A stretch of 64,000 bases of DNA from the NCBI GenBank assembly GCA_964568875.1, contig CAZMSH010000008.1:49407-113406 (forward strand). The letters are read 5' to 3'. This DNA is from SLNP01 sp964568875 (GTDB taxonomy: Bacteria > Bacteroidota > Bacteroidia > Bacteroidales > VadinHA17). Under the pieces are notes generated by a model. That model saw nothing but the letters and a program-made list of their open reading frames with translations, did no database searches and was not told the origin of the DNA. Within the stretch, counting starts at the first letter, position 1. Every line of letters begins with the position of its first letter. Of this stretch, positions 52,478 through 61,342 are shown in pieces. Made by a program: the position numbers and the translations under genes.

Positions 52478-52771
52478 CTACACCGTCTTAATTATCTCCC
52501 AGACGAATGCCCTGATACCTACTTCCTCGTTGATGGCGTCAATCCTTTTGACTTTCTCCAGCAGCGGGTCAACCATTTCATCGTCAACCATTACGTACAT
52601 AGCTGAGTTAATTTCAGGCCAGGTGTGCGTTCCCAGGTGTGGCACGCCATCGTTACTTCCCCTTCCCTGGACATTTTCAACCATACTGTAGCCTCTGATT
52701 CCCAAACTGGTAAGCATATAGTCAACCTTCTCGGTATGGGCCTGATTATATATTATCATTACTGCTTTCAT
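52478..52771 (-). CDS. Small PII-like (ferredoxin-fold) protein of the RND operon
   Basis: 97 aa from ATG 52771; an upstream in-frame ATG at 52789 adds six residues. MKAVMIIYNQAHTEKVDYMLTSLGIRGYSMVENVQGRGS followed by HTWPEINSAMYVMVDDEMVDPLLEKVKRI is the beta-alpha-beta pattern of PII/CutA-like trimers, with a T-loop-like stretch around residues 35-52. Similar small proteins sit behind RND efflux genes in this phylum. It may sense a metal or nucleotide. It lies 90 bp after the RND pump gene. Confidence 0.75.
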   Translation of the reverse strand: MKAVMIIYNQAHTEKVDYMLTSLGIRGYSMVENVQGRGSNDGVPHLGTHTWPEINSAMYVMVDDEMVDPLLEKVKRIDAINEEVGIRAFVWEIIKTV

Positions 52772-52861
52772 TACTATGCCATTTTTCATTATTACTGTTA
52801 CAGATTATTTGTCAGTAACGGGATCCGGATTCACGGTCCGGACCCCATACTGAACTATAGC

Positions 52862-55800
52862 CTATTCATCAAGGAATTTGAGTTCCTTTCTAAGGCTTTT
52901 GAGTTTGTCGCGCTCACCCTTGCGGGCAAATATCACATAAACCACCGGTACTATCACCAGGGTTACAAATGTTGAGAAGAGCAATCCGCCTATAACCGAT
53001 ATACCCATTGGGCTCCAGATCTCAGAACCCTCACCTACGCTCATGGCAAGAGGCAACATTCCGAGCATTGTTGTCAGCGATGTCATCAGAACCGGACGCA
53101 GACGTGAGCGTCCTGATACAGCAACTGCCTCATAGAGTTCCATGCCGCGTTCCCGCATAAGGTTTATATAGTCTACCAGCACAATTGCATTCTTGACAAC
53201 AATTCCTATTAGCATTACGGCTCCGATTCCCGCAATCAGGCTGAGGGTTGTTCCCGTTATAAAGAGTGCTATGGCAACACCTGCAAAAGAGAAGGGTATT
53301 GCAATCATGATTATCAGTGGCATCTTCAGTGACTCAAACTGCGATGCCATTACGAGGTAAACAAGAACGAGGCTCAGTACCATAAGGAGGCCGAGGTCCA
53401 TAAAAGACTCCATCTGCTCTTCGATTGCTCCCGAAATTTTAACCTGCACACCTGCCGGGATATAGGTATCATCAATGGCTTTCTGAAGATCAACGTTTAA
53501 TTCATTCAGTGGCCTCTGGTAAGGGGTGAGCGTTACCGATACAATCCTCTCCCTTCTCTTTCTTTCGATTGTGGGTGGAGACCAGAACTCCCTTATCTCT
53601 GCTATTTCGGCGAGCCTTACCATCTGACCCTGAGGATTCATGATGGCGATATTCTCAATCTCGGTAAGGGTATTGGTATACTTCCTGTTATATCTTACCA
53701 CAACGTCGTACTCATCACCGAACTGCCTGAGCCTTGTGGCAGTCATTCCGGCAACCCGGTTCTTCACCATGTTCGATACCGTTGCAGTATTAAGGCCATG
53801 TATCATCATTTTCTCCTGATTCAGGAGTACCTGAAGCTCAGGCTTTGATCTGTCGCGGCTTATCTGTACATCCCTTGCTCCTTCAATCTGTCTTATCTTT
53901 TCAGACAGCTCATCGGCAACAGAGTTTGTCTCATCAAAATTATAACCATAAATTTCTACGGCGACACCTGATCCTCCGAACATACCACCGCCACCATCAC
54001 TTGTCGAAACGGAATAATTGACTATCTCAGGAAATACCTTAAGTCTCTCACGCAGGTCATCTGCTATCTCCCAGACAGTCCGGTCACGCTCAAGTACAGG
54101 CACCAAACGCACTGTAAACCTTATGGTATGTGTTCCTCCGGCATTGAAAAGAGACTCAAATCCTCCCTGGTCATCCGATCCGGTGGATGAAGAGATAAGA
54201 TCGACCTCCGGATAAGTTTCAGTTATCAGGGTGGTAATCTTTTCGGTAGTCAATACAGTCTGGTCTGAACGTGTTCCGGTTTGAAGCTCTACAGAAATGC
54301 TGAACCTGGATTCATCGGACTCAGGTATGAATTCAGTTCCTATTACGCCGAACAGTGACATTGACAGAACAAAAACAACAATTGATACCAGTGAAACCAC
54401 GGTCTTGTGCGACAGGGCCCAGCGCAATGTCTTCTCATAAAATCTGTCAAACCAGTCGAGTGCGACCTTTACTGTTCCGTCATAGCTCAGTCTGCCAGGA
54501 TTCTCTTTTTTGGGTCTGAGTCTCAGCATCAGTGAACTAAGCGTCGGTGTCAGAGTTATGGCCGCAACTGTTGAAGTTACGACAGTGATTGTCACGATAA
54601 GTCCCAGCTGACGGAAGAGTACCCCGGTGAGTCCGCTTACGAATGTAAGAGGCATGAATACTGCCACGACTGTCAGGGTGGTAACGATAACTGCAAGCCA
54701 TACCTCGTTGGTTGCATATATGGCCGCTTCACGCGGACGGCTACCTCTCTCTATGTGTCTTGTTATGTTCTCAAGTACTACAATGGCATCATCCACCACC
54801 ATACCGATAGCGATTGAAAGAGATGACAACGAGATTATGTTGATAGACGCATCAGCTACAAACAGATATATAAATGCAACAATAAGTGAGATGGGAATTG
54901 TAATTATTACTATCACGGAAGCCCGCCACCGCCCCAGGAAGAACAGTACCACCAGAACCACGAATATTGCTGCAAACATCAGCGCAGAGGTAAGGTTGTT
55001 TATCGACCCCTGAATAAAGTCGGCAGTATCGAATATCTTATCGATCTTAACATCTGGCGGTAGCGTCTTCGCCAGCTGGGTCATCTGCTTGTCAATCTCA
55101 CGGGCTATCTTCACGGTATTGGCACCCGACTGTTTCTGGATGAAGAGCTGCATTCCCTTTTCACCGTTTACCTGCTCATAAAGACGTGATTCACGGATTG
55201 TGTCACGCACCTCTGCTACGTCGCTCAGATAAATATTATTACCATTGAAACTGCCCACCACGATATTTTTAATAATATCACTTTCAGGAAACTCACCCTG
55301 AATCCTGAGCGGGTAGTCAAACTGGCCCATCTCAAGGTATCCGGCCGGCATATTGAGGTTCTCGGCCCTCAGTATGTTCCCGATCTGCTCCACCGAGAGA
55401 TTGAAAGCTTCCATGCGGCGCGGATCGATATCAACATATATTGAACGTCCGGGCACTCCGGCAAGACTTACCGAACCGACACCTTCAATACGGTTGAGCG
55501 GGTTCACAACACGCTCATCAAGTATCTTCTCAAGGCCGGCATAGCTCTCATCAGCCGTTATTGCATAGAAAATGATCGGCATCATGCTTGAATTGAACTT
55601 CAGTATCACCGGCCTCTGCGAATCCTCGGGCAGAAACTGTTCAATAAAACTGAGGGCACTTCGTATATCGTTCGATGCCTCGTCGAGGTCTGTCTCATAC
55701 TCGAACTGCAGGAAAATCACTGAGCTGTTATCGCTCGAAGTTGATGTTATCTCCTTGAGGTTGCTAACGGAGTTGAGGGCATCCTCAATCGGCCGCGTTA

Positions 55801-55987
55801 TGTTGGTCTCTATATCCGAAGCACTAGCCCCGGGGTATTGCGTAAACACTGAAACAAAAGGTATTTCCACCTCTGGATAGAGGTCTACCGGAAGATTTAT
55901 CAGTGAATAGATTCCCATCACAACCAACCCCACGAATATCAGGATTGTTGTAACCGGTCGCTGAACTGAACTCTTATAAATACTCAT
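52862..55987 (-). CDS. RND multidrug efflux permease (HAE1/AcrB family)
   Basis: 1041 aa. It starts MSIYKSSVQRPVTTILIFVGLVVMGIYSL and has twelve spans and two large periplasmic loops (PGASASDIETNITRPIEDALNSVSNL). The proton-relay aspartates are in GMVVDDAIVVLENITRH near residue 400. The last spans have PLAMSVGEGSEIWSPMGISVIGGLLFSTF. It is the inner-membrane proton-driven pump of a tripartite system with the upstream MFP and TolC genes. The substrate cannot be read from sequence. Confidence 0.95.
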   Translation of the reverse strand: MSIYKSSVQRPVTTILIFVGLVVMGIYSLINLPVDLYPEVEIPFVSVFTQYPGASASDIETNITRPIEDALNSVSNLKEITSTSSDNSSVIFLQFEYETDLDEASNDIRSALSFIEQFLPEDSQRPVILKFNSSMMPIIFYAITADESYAGLEKILDERVVNPLNRIEGVGSVSLAGVPGRSIYVDIDPRRMEAFNLSVEQIGNILRAENLNMPAGYLEMGQFDYPLRIQGEFPESDIIKNIVVGSFNGNNIYLSDVAEVRDTIRESRLYEQVNGEKGMQLFIQKQSGANTVKIAREIDKQMTQLAKTLPPDVKIDKIFDTADFIQGSINNLTSALMFAAIFVVLVVLFFLGRWRASVIVIITIPISLIVAFIYLFVADASINIISLSSLSIAIGMVVDDAIVVLENITRHIERGSRPREAAIYATNEVWLAVIVTTLTVVAVFMPLTFVSGLTGVLFRQLGLIVTITVVTSTVAAITLTPTLSSLMLRLRPKKENPGRLSYDGTVKVALDWFDRFYEKTLRWALSHKTVVSLVSIVVFVLSMSLFGVIGTEFIPESDESRFSISVELQTGTRSDQTVLTTEKITTLITETYPEVDLISSSTGSDDQGGFESLFNAGGTHTIRFTVRLVPVLERDRTVWEIADDLRERLKVFPEIVNYSVSTSDGGGGMFGGSGVAVEIYGYNFDETNSVADELSEKIRQIEGARDVQISRDRSKPELQVLLNQEKMMIHGLNTATVSNMVKNRVAGMTATRLRQFGDEYDVVVRYNRKYTNTLTEIENIAIMNPQGQMVRLAEIAEIREFWSPPTIERKRRERIVSVTLTPYQRPLNELNVDLQKAIDDTYIPAGVQVKISGAIEEQMESFMDLGLLMVLSLVLVYLVMASQFESLKMPLIIMIAIPFSFAGVAIALFITGTTLSLIAGIGAVMLIGIVVKNAIVLVDYINLMRERGMELYEAVAVSGRSRLRPVLMTSLTTMLGMLPLAMSVGEGSEIWSPMGISVIGGLLFSTFVTLVIVPVVYVIFARKGERDKLKSLRKELKFLDE

Positions 55988-56010
55988 TTTTCTGAAATTC
56001 TAAAATGTAA

Positions 56011-57069
56011 CTATCTGACTACCTCTACTTTGTCCCCGGTGGTGAGTCTGACCTGACCCTGGGTCACAATCCTGTCACCCTCCCTGAGGTTGTCTGAAAT
56101 GATCTCAATCATATCATCGTACCTCTTACCGATAACTACCTCAATTCTTGAAGCAACGCCGTCCTTCTCCACGAAAACGTACCTGATATTGGTACCTTCC
56201 TGCACAAGAACGGTTGCCGCAGGCACAACAAACGCCTCTATTTCACCCAGATCCATCGAAGCCCTCACAAACATACCGGGTCTCAGCTTTTCACTTTGGT
56301 TGGGAACCTCAACCTCTGTCTGGAATGATCGCGTCATTGCGTTAATGGTAGGATGAACCAAATGGACCTTTCCGGTGAACACCTCATCGCTGTAGATATC
56401 TGAACTGATACGCACCGGCATTCCTCTCCTGATCAGCGGAAAATACTGCTCGGTAATATTTAGCGTAACCTTTACCGGATTTATCTGCATAAGGGTAACT
56501 ATGGCAGCCTTACCACCACTGGCGGCTGTCGGAGCCCCCGAATACATCTCCCCGGCCTCAAAATAACGACCGGTTATTATACCGTTAAACGGAGCCTTCA
56601 AAACAGTATTCTCCTCCAGGAAGGCCACATTTGATTTAAGCACGTCATATTGTGCCTTCATCTGGTCATATTGTTGCTGACGGGTGCTTCCGGTCTGAAG
56701 GAGTGTGTCAAGGCGGGCAAGATCCTTTTCAAGATTTGCAAGCTGTATCCTTGCCTGCATCAGCTGCGTGCGGTCCATCTGAAACAGATTGTCCCCATTT
56801 TTTACCCTGTCGCCAACCTCGACATATATATTGTCAATGCGGCCGGGAGTTGAAGGACTCATGTTTACCTCCTCAAAAGGAAGCACTGTGGCAGTAAAGT
56901 CAATAGATCTGGCTATGGTAGTCTTGCTCAGTTCAAGTACCTTAACCGGAACCGATGTAGTATCAGTAACTGCTTCAGCAGTTTCAGCAGCATTCTGACC
57001 TTGTGAGGAACATCCTGCAATCAGCACTGCAGTTACTGCTATTGTTGTAAGAGATTTAATGTAGTTCAT
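56011..57069 (-). CDS. RND periplasmic adaptor (membrane fusion lipoprotein)
   Basis: 352 aa. The lipobox LIAGC anchors it at Cys20. The lipoyl/barrel-sandwich halves (PSTPGRIDNIYVEVGDRVKNGDNLF and VLKAPFNGIITGRYFEAGEM) flank a short helical hairpin (about 112-150). A beta-barrel and a C-terminal domain (GDRIVTQGQVRLTTGDKVEV) follow. It connects pump and outer-membrane channel. It lies 23 bp before the pump gene. Confidence 0.95.
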   Translation of the reverse strand: MNYIKSLTTIAVTAVLIAGCSSQGQNAAETAEAVTDTTSVPVKVLELSKTTIARSIDFTATVLPFEEVNMSPSTPGRIDNIYVEVGDRVKNGDNLFQMDRTQLMQARIQLANLEKDLARLDTLLQTGSTRQQQYDQMKAQYDVLKSNVAFLEENTVLKAPFNGIITGRYFEAGEMYSGAPTAASGGKAAIVTLMQINPVKVTLNITEQYFPLIRRGMPVRISSDIYSDEVFTGKVHLVHPTINAMTRSFQTEVEVPNQSEKLRPGMFVRASMDLGEIEAFVVPAATVLVQEGTNIRYVFVEKDGVASRIEVVIGKRYDDMIEIISDNLREGDRIVTQGQVRLTTGDKVEVVR

Positions 57070-57116
57070 TTCCTTATATATTATTACTGTTTATTATTAT
57101 TCTGTTTTGTGATCAG

Positions 57117-58490
57117 TCAGAAATTACCCAGAAGTTTATCAAGGGCCACCTTTGACTGAAGCAGTGTCATGAGAGCACTTATGTAGTTGTTTTCAGCCTG
57201 CAGGTAATTCGCATTAGCCTGCGTGACCTCAAGGCTTGATGCCATTCCCTGCCTGTATTTGTTCTCTACACTGGCATAAATTCTTTTCGATACTTCAATA
57301 TTTGCTTTTTGCAGGTTATACTGCTCTCTTGCATTGACAAGATTATATCGCAACTGCTTTTCCTGTATCCGCAACTGCTCTGACATCAACTCCCTGCCAT
57401 TGCGAGCTTTCTCAAGCTCGATTTGTGCCTGCTTGATTTTTGAATAACGTGTGCCACTGGCAAAGATGGGCAGCGAGACCTGGAGTCCGAGAACTGAGTT
57501 GGGGAACCAGTCAAGCTCACCAAGCTTATCGCCCATACCACTCTTCGAGTAGGAATAAAATCCCGAAATAGTAGGCAGTACCGAAGCCTTCTGCATTTTA
57601 AGCGAAAGCTCAGACATCTGCTCCTGGCCTTCTATAAGCCTGAAGTTAACATTGTCACGAAGATTAAACTCAGCCTCCAGAACTGCTGAAACATCTGTAG
57701 AGGCAATAATAGACTCGAGCGACTCGGTAAGCAATATTCTTGTTTCCGGCGTAACCCCAAGCTGAAACCTGAGCATATTATAGTTTAGTTCCAATGTCCG
57801 CTCCATTGAACTCTGGGTGTTTCTCATCATAGCCACATTGGATTCCATCTGATCAACGTCAGTTGCTTCAGCCATACCTGCCGACAGCATTGCCCGTGTT
57901 GACATCAGAGTCTCTCTCAGTGCGGCTATATTGCCATCCAGTATCCTCATCGACTCTTCAGAAATAAGAATCAGATAATAGCTCATGATTACGGCTTCGC
58001 GTGTCTCCTGCTCTGTTCTCTCAAGGTTAAGACCTGTAAGCTTACCAGCCAGCTGAGATGTCTGCACTCCAACCAGGTAAGGCGCATTGAACAGCAACAA
58101 TGAGGCCTGGGCTCCGAAGCTTGAGTTATATTTCGATCCGAATTGAACCGGTATTTTGGTTCCCGGCTGACCAAAAAACTCACCCGGCAAAAGGGTGGTC
58201 ATAAGCTTCAGGTTATCATTCAATGATGCACTGGCATTCACCTGCGGCAGACCTGCTGATATTGCTTCCCAGATCATAAACCTTGAAGCTTCGGCATCAT
58301 ACTTTGCCGATACTACTGACAGGTTGTTATTCAGAGCATACTCCTGTGCATCGGCCAATGAAAGGCTCATTACCGTGGAGTCAGTCTGTGCACGAAGATT
58401 TGATGTTGAAATAAACAACAGGCAAAAAGTCGTGTAGAATAAAAGTCTTCTCGTTATTTTCATACCGTACTGATTCATTTTGGTTTTCAT
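57117..58490 (-). CDS. TolC-family outer-membrane efflux channel
   Basis: 457 aa with a signal peptide (about 10-34). LSLADAQEYALNNNLSVVSAKYDAEASRF opens the first repeat, and the long coiled-coil helices and LQVSLPIFASGTRYSKIKQAQIELEKA are typical of the second. It is the trimeric outer channel of the same efflux system. It starts 12 bp after the TetR gene stop, so all five genes form one operon. Confidence 0.94.
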   Translation of the reverse strand: MKTKMNQYGMKITRRLLFYTTFCLLFISTSNLRAQTDSTVMSLSLADAQEYALNNNLSVVSAKYDAEASRFMIWEAISAGLPQVNASASLNDNLKLMTTLLPGEFFGQPGTKIPVQFGSKYNSSFGAQASLLLFNAPYLVGVQTSQLAGKLTGLNLERTEQETREAVIMSYYLILISEESMRILDGNIAALRETLMSTRAMLSAGMAEATDVDQMESNVAMMRNTQSSMERTLELNYNMLRFQLGVTPETRILLTESLESIIASTDVSAVLEAEFNLRDNVNFRLIEGQEQMSELSLKMQKASVLPTISGFYSYSKSGMGDKLGELDWFPNSVLGLQVSLPIFASGTRYSKIKQAQIELEKARNGRELMSEQLRIQEKQLRYNLVNAREQYNLQKANIEVSKRIYASVENKYRQGMASSLEVTQANANYLQAENNYISALMTLLQSKVALDKLLGNF

Positions 58491-58502
58491 AATATTTTTT
58501 TC

Positions 58503-59117
58503 TTAAAACTGTACTGTAAAACCCTCCTCATACTTCTCAAGCAGTTTCCTGCCTTTTGAGGTGCAAATGCCTCTCAGCAGATTCAGATACAGATTGGTAA
58601 TTATATCCTGCCTCATAAACTCACCTGAAGGAAAAAGTTCGAAATCGCCTGTCAACCTGAAAACGCCGAACATTCCCCTGTTGACAATTTCAGGATTAAT
58701 ATCTCCACGAAATGTACCATCAGAGATTCCCTGGTCAACAATTGCCCTCGAACCCGTTAGGTCGGGAATCGAACATAGTCCGCTCTTTTCAATTACATGC
58801 TGATATTTTTTGATATCAGTATAAAAGGCTGGACTCATATTCCTGAAATGGTCTCCGGTAAGTCGCAGCAGCCTGAAAATTGCTTCTATAACATTTGCAG
58901 ACTCCCTCAGGGTACTCACTACCACTTCCTTCCTCTTCTCCTCCATACATTTCATAACAGTTACCAGCAATTCGTCCTTATCACGGAAGTTCTCGTATAT
59001 GGTCCGTTTCGACATCCCAAGGTTTGATGAAAGCATATCCATGGTAACAGCTCTGATCCCGTATGCCTGGAACATAGCAGCAGCCTCTTCAACTATTCTG
59101 TTTTTACAATCGTTCAT
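58503..59117 (-). CDS. TetR-family regulator of the RND efflux operon
   Basis: 204 aa from ATG 59117. A longer in-frame reading to 59276 adds 53 basic residues that do not match the family, so the inner start is chosen. The DNA-binding domain is KNRIVEEAAAMFQAYGIRAVTMDMLSSNLGMSKRTIYENFRDKDELL. The C-terminal ligand domain ends LEKYEEGFTVQF. It heads the TetR-tolC-MFP-RND-PII-like operon and most likely represses it. Confidence 0.92.
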   Translation of the reverse strand: MNDCKNRIVEEAAAMFQAYGIRAVTMDMLSSNLGMSKRTIYENFRDKDELLVTVMKCMEEKRKEVVVSTLRESANVIEAIFRLLRLTGDHFRNMSPAFYTDIKKYQHVIEKSGLCSIPDLTGSRAIVDQGISDGTFRGDINPEIVNRGMFGVFRLTGDFELFPSGEFMRQDIITNLYLNLLRGICTSKGRKLLEKYEEGFTVQF

Positions 59118-59282
59118 AACATTGAAACAGATTTGGCTGCAAAAATGTTTAAACTTTTCTGGTTTTAAAAGTTTTCTAAGGTAAATATAAGAATGGAATC
59201 TATGAATGCCCGATTTTGGTCGGTGAACAGATTTCTCGATTTTTTTGTATATCTTGTAGGGTTGTACAAATATCATTTTGCC

Positions 59283-60074
59283 ATGAAAACGATATACCAG
59301 GTTGACGCCTTTACCACGGAACCCTTTTCGGGCAATCCTGCCTGCGTTGTGATTGCCGATGCCAACACCTCACAGGAGTGGATGCAAAACATAGCTGCTG
59401 AGATGAATGTCTCCGAGACGGCTTTTGTAATTCCGATGAAAACCGGACTGACCATCAGGTGGTTCACTCCCCTTGCTGAGGTAAACCTGTGCGGACATGC
59501 AACTCTGTCAGCAGCACATATTCTTTATGAAACAGGTTACGTTAAGAGAGGTGAGGAATTAAAATTTCAGTCACGTTCAGGCGAATTGAAAATAAAGAAA
59601 TCAGGAACATGGCTGACAATGGATTTCCCGGCTTATCCGCTTATACCAATTGAGGTTCCGAAAGAATTTGAAAAGATTACGGGAGTTAAGCCGGTAGAAC
59701 TCTACAGCAGCATAAACGACTGGGTTCTTGCCTTTGTCAACAATGAATATATCGTGCGTGATGCTAAGCCTGATTTCGGGGCGATGAGGCATTCAGGCAT
59801 GGGACACCTTATGATTACTGCACCCTCTTCGGAAACGAACTTTGATTTCTGTGTACGCTGCTTTGCTCCGTCAGTGGGAATAGATGAGGACCCGGTGACA
59901 GGATCGGCACACTGTGCTCTTACACCATTCTGGTATCATAAAACCGGGCGCACAGAATTTCTGTCTCATCAGATATCAAAGCGCAGCGGTATACTAAAGG
60001 TGTCGATGAACGGTGAGCGTGTGCTTATATCAGGTCAGGCAGTTACGGTCTTCAAAGCTGAACTTGCTTTCTGA
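59283..60074 (+). CDS. PhzF-family isomerase
   Basis: 263 aa from ATG 59283 (a longer reading from 59193 adds 30 unconserved residues). It begins MKTIYQVDAFTTEPFSGNPACVV. The catalytic glutamate is Glu45 in MNVSETAF, and the others are RWFTPLAEVNLCGHATLSAAHIL and GIDEDPVTGSAH. PhzF proteins are cofactor-free isomerases with a diaminopimelate-epimerase fold. No phenazine genes are near, so the substrate is unknown. It is divergent from the TetR gene. Confidence 0.94.
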   Translation: MKTIYQVDAFTTEPFSGNPACVVIADANTSQEWMQNIAAEMNVSETAFVIPMKTGLTIRWFTPLAEVNLCGHATLSAAHILYETGYVKRGEELKFQSRSGELKIKKSGTWLTMDFPAYPLIPIEVPKEFEKITGVKPVELYSSINDWVLAFVNNEYIVRDAKPDFGAMRHSGMGHLMITAPSSETNFDFCVRCFAPSVGIDEDPVTGSAHCALTPFWYHKTGRTEFLSHQISKRSGILKVSMNGERVLISGQAVTVFKAELAF

Positions 60075-60220
60075 TATAACTGAAATCATTCTGATATATA
60101 CGATTATGTGCTACGGCTGTAGTTCTGACTGGCAATAATTTACAGAATCACTCCCATGAATTAAACATTTTTTATGAATCCGGATTGCAGCATTTAATAC
60201 AACTTTCTGTCTATAATCAG

Positions 60221-60244
60221 GTAAACGTGAACACCATCGTTTAC
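60221..60244. promoter_or_regulatory. Inverted repeat upstream of the lumazine-binding-like gene
   Basis: GTAAACG and CGTTTAC are separated by 10 bp, 44 bp before the gene start at 60288. It may be an operator; no TAnnTTTG box is clear here. Confidence 0.3.
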
Positions 60245-60287
60245 GAAAATTGTAAAATCATTCAGAAATAATTTAAAATAAACTAAC

Positions 60288-60734
60288 ATGAAAAGAATTA
60301 CTATCCTTACCGCAATTGCTTTTGCCCTCTCTGTTTCTGTAATGGCACAGACTCCTGATGATAAAGAGGCTATTAAAAAGGTTATCCAGGCAGGTTATGT
60401 CGACGGATTGCAGAACTTTGGTGATACTGAGGTGACAAAAAAGTGCTTCTATCCGGGGTTTTTTATTACTAATTACAATCCGGCCAGCAACCAGATCACA
60501 CATACACCTATTTACAACTGGATTGAAAGTGTTGAGAAGACAAAGGCTTCAGGTAATATACCCACACGCAAGATCACTGTTGAATTTGATATGATAGATG
60601 TAACCGGTTACACTGCGATGGCAAAGATCAGGTTAATTGAGAACGGATCGAGGCTGCTGTTTACCGACTACCTTCTTCTTTACAAGTTCACCGAGGGATG
60701 GAAGATAGTTCAGAAAACCTACATGAGACACTAG
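60288..60734 (+). CDS. Secreted NTF2-like (lumazine-binding-type) protein
   Basis: 148 aa with a signal peptide (about 1-20, ending VMAQ). Its NTF2-like fold begins DKEAIKKVIQAGYVDGLQNFGDTEVTKKCFYPGF and ends FTDYLLLYKFTEGWKIVQKTYMRH, the pattern of the putative lumazine-binding family common in Bacteroidota. No catalytic residue can be named. It is single and followed by a strong terminator. Confidence 0.82.
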   Translation: MKRITILTAIAFALSVSVMAQTPDDKEAIKKVIQAGYVDGLQNFGDTEVTKKCFYPGFFITNYNPASNQITHTPIYNWIESVEKTKASGNIPTRKITVEFDMIDVTGYTAMAKIRLIENGSRLLFTDYLLLYKFTEGWKIVQKTYMRH

Positions 60735-60753
60735 CGAATCAATGATAATCAGG

Positions 60754-60788
60754 GGCCGGCCTCATAAAAGGGGCCGGCCTTCGTTTTT
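60754..60788 (+). terminator. Intrinsic terminator
   Basis: Stem GGCCGGCCTC / GGGGCCGGCC (60754-60779, loop ATAAAA) followed by TTCGTTTTT. It lies 19 bp after the stop at 60734. Confidence 0.85.
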
Positions 60789-60838
60789 GAGACCCAAATT
60801 GTGCTTACTTCTGATTCCTGAAAAAAACGCAGAATAAA

Positions 60839-60870
60839 TTTTGTCATATCTGATTTTATGTTTTACTTTG
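60839..60870 (+). promoter_or_regulatory. Promoter of the small membrane protein gene
   Basis: TTTTG (60839-60843), a spacer of exactly 19 bp, then TTACTTTG followed by C (60863-60870), one base off TAnnTTTG. It lies 50 bp before the start. Confidence 0.65.
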
Positions 60871-60920
60871 CACTTCAAAGTACTTTATATATTTCAGAAA
60901 CTGATAAAGATTAAACATCT

Positions 60921-61208
60921 ATGAATTGGAAGATAATAAGCGGTGTATTTGGTATCCTGTTTTTTGCAATCGGTATTGTAAATACTTTCTGGGGCAACGA
61001 CATGGTATTTGGCATTTTCATAATGGCGATTTCAATACTCTACTTCATTCCCCTGAATGCTGTTTTACTGAAAACAACAGGATACAAATTCTCGGGAGCT
61101 GTGAAAGTAATATTGGGCATCTTCATACTCTGGGCATCTTTAGGCGTAGGTGAGTTATTCGACAAAGCCGACATGATGCTGGGCGATATCAGATCAATTT
61201 TGCCCTGA
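60921..61208 (+). CDS. Small three-span membrane protein, unknown
   Basis: 95 aa, not recognised. Hydrophobic segments lie at about 4-23, 29-47 and 56-75, followed by a short acidic tail (GELFDKADMMLGDIRSILP). There is no known domain. It has its own near-consensus promoter and stands alone; an assembly gap follows 27 bp after its stop. Confidence 0.72.
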   Translation: MNWKIISGVFGILFFAIGIVNTFWGNDMVFGIFIMAISILYFIPLNAVLLKTTGYKFSGAVKVILGIFILWASLGVGELFDKADMMLGDIRSILP

Positions 61209-61234
61209 GTCGCCGCAGACCTCACCGTTTACCG

Positions 61235-61334
61235 NNNNNNNNNNNNNNNNNNNNNNNNNNNNNNNNNNNNNNNNNNNNNNNNNNNNNNNNNNNNNNNNNN
61301 NNNNNNNNNNNNNNNNNNNNNNNNNNNNNNNNNN
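61235..61334. other. Assembly gap of 100 N
   Basis: A fixed-size scaffold gap between the small membrane protein and the S9 peptidase gene. No gene is cut by it in the visible sequence. Confidence 0.99.
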
Positions 61335-61342
61335 CCGTCCAC

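Noticed and set aside
59118..59276. 53-residue N-terminal extension of the efflux TetR regulator
   Set aside because: The extension is basic and unlike the family; the TetR domain begins right after the inner ATG at 59117.
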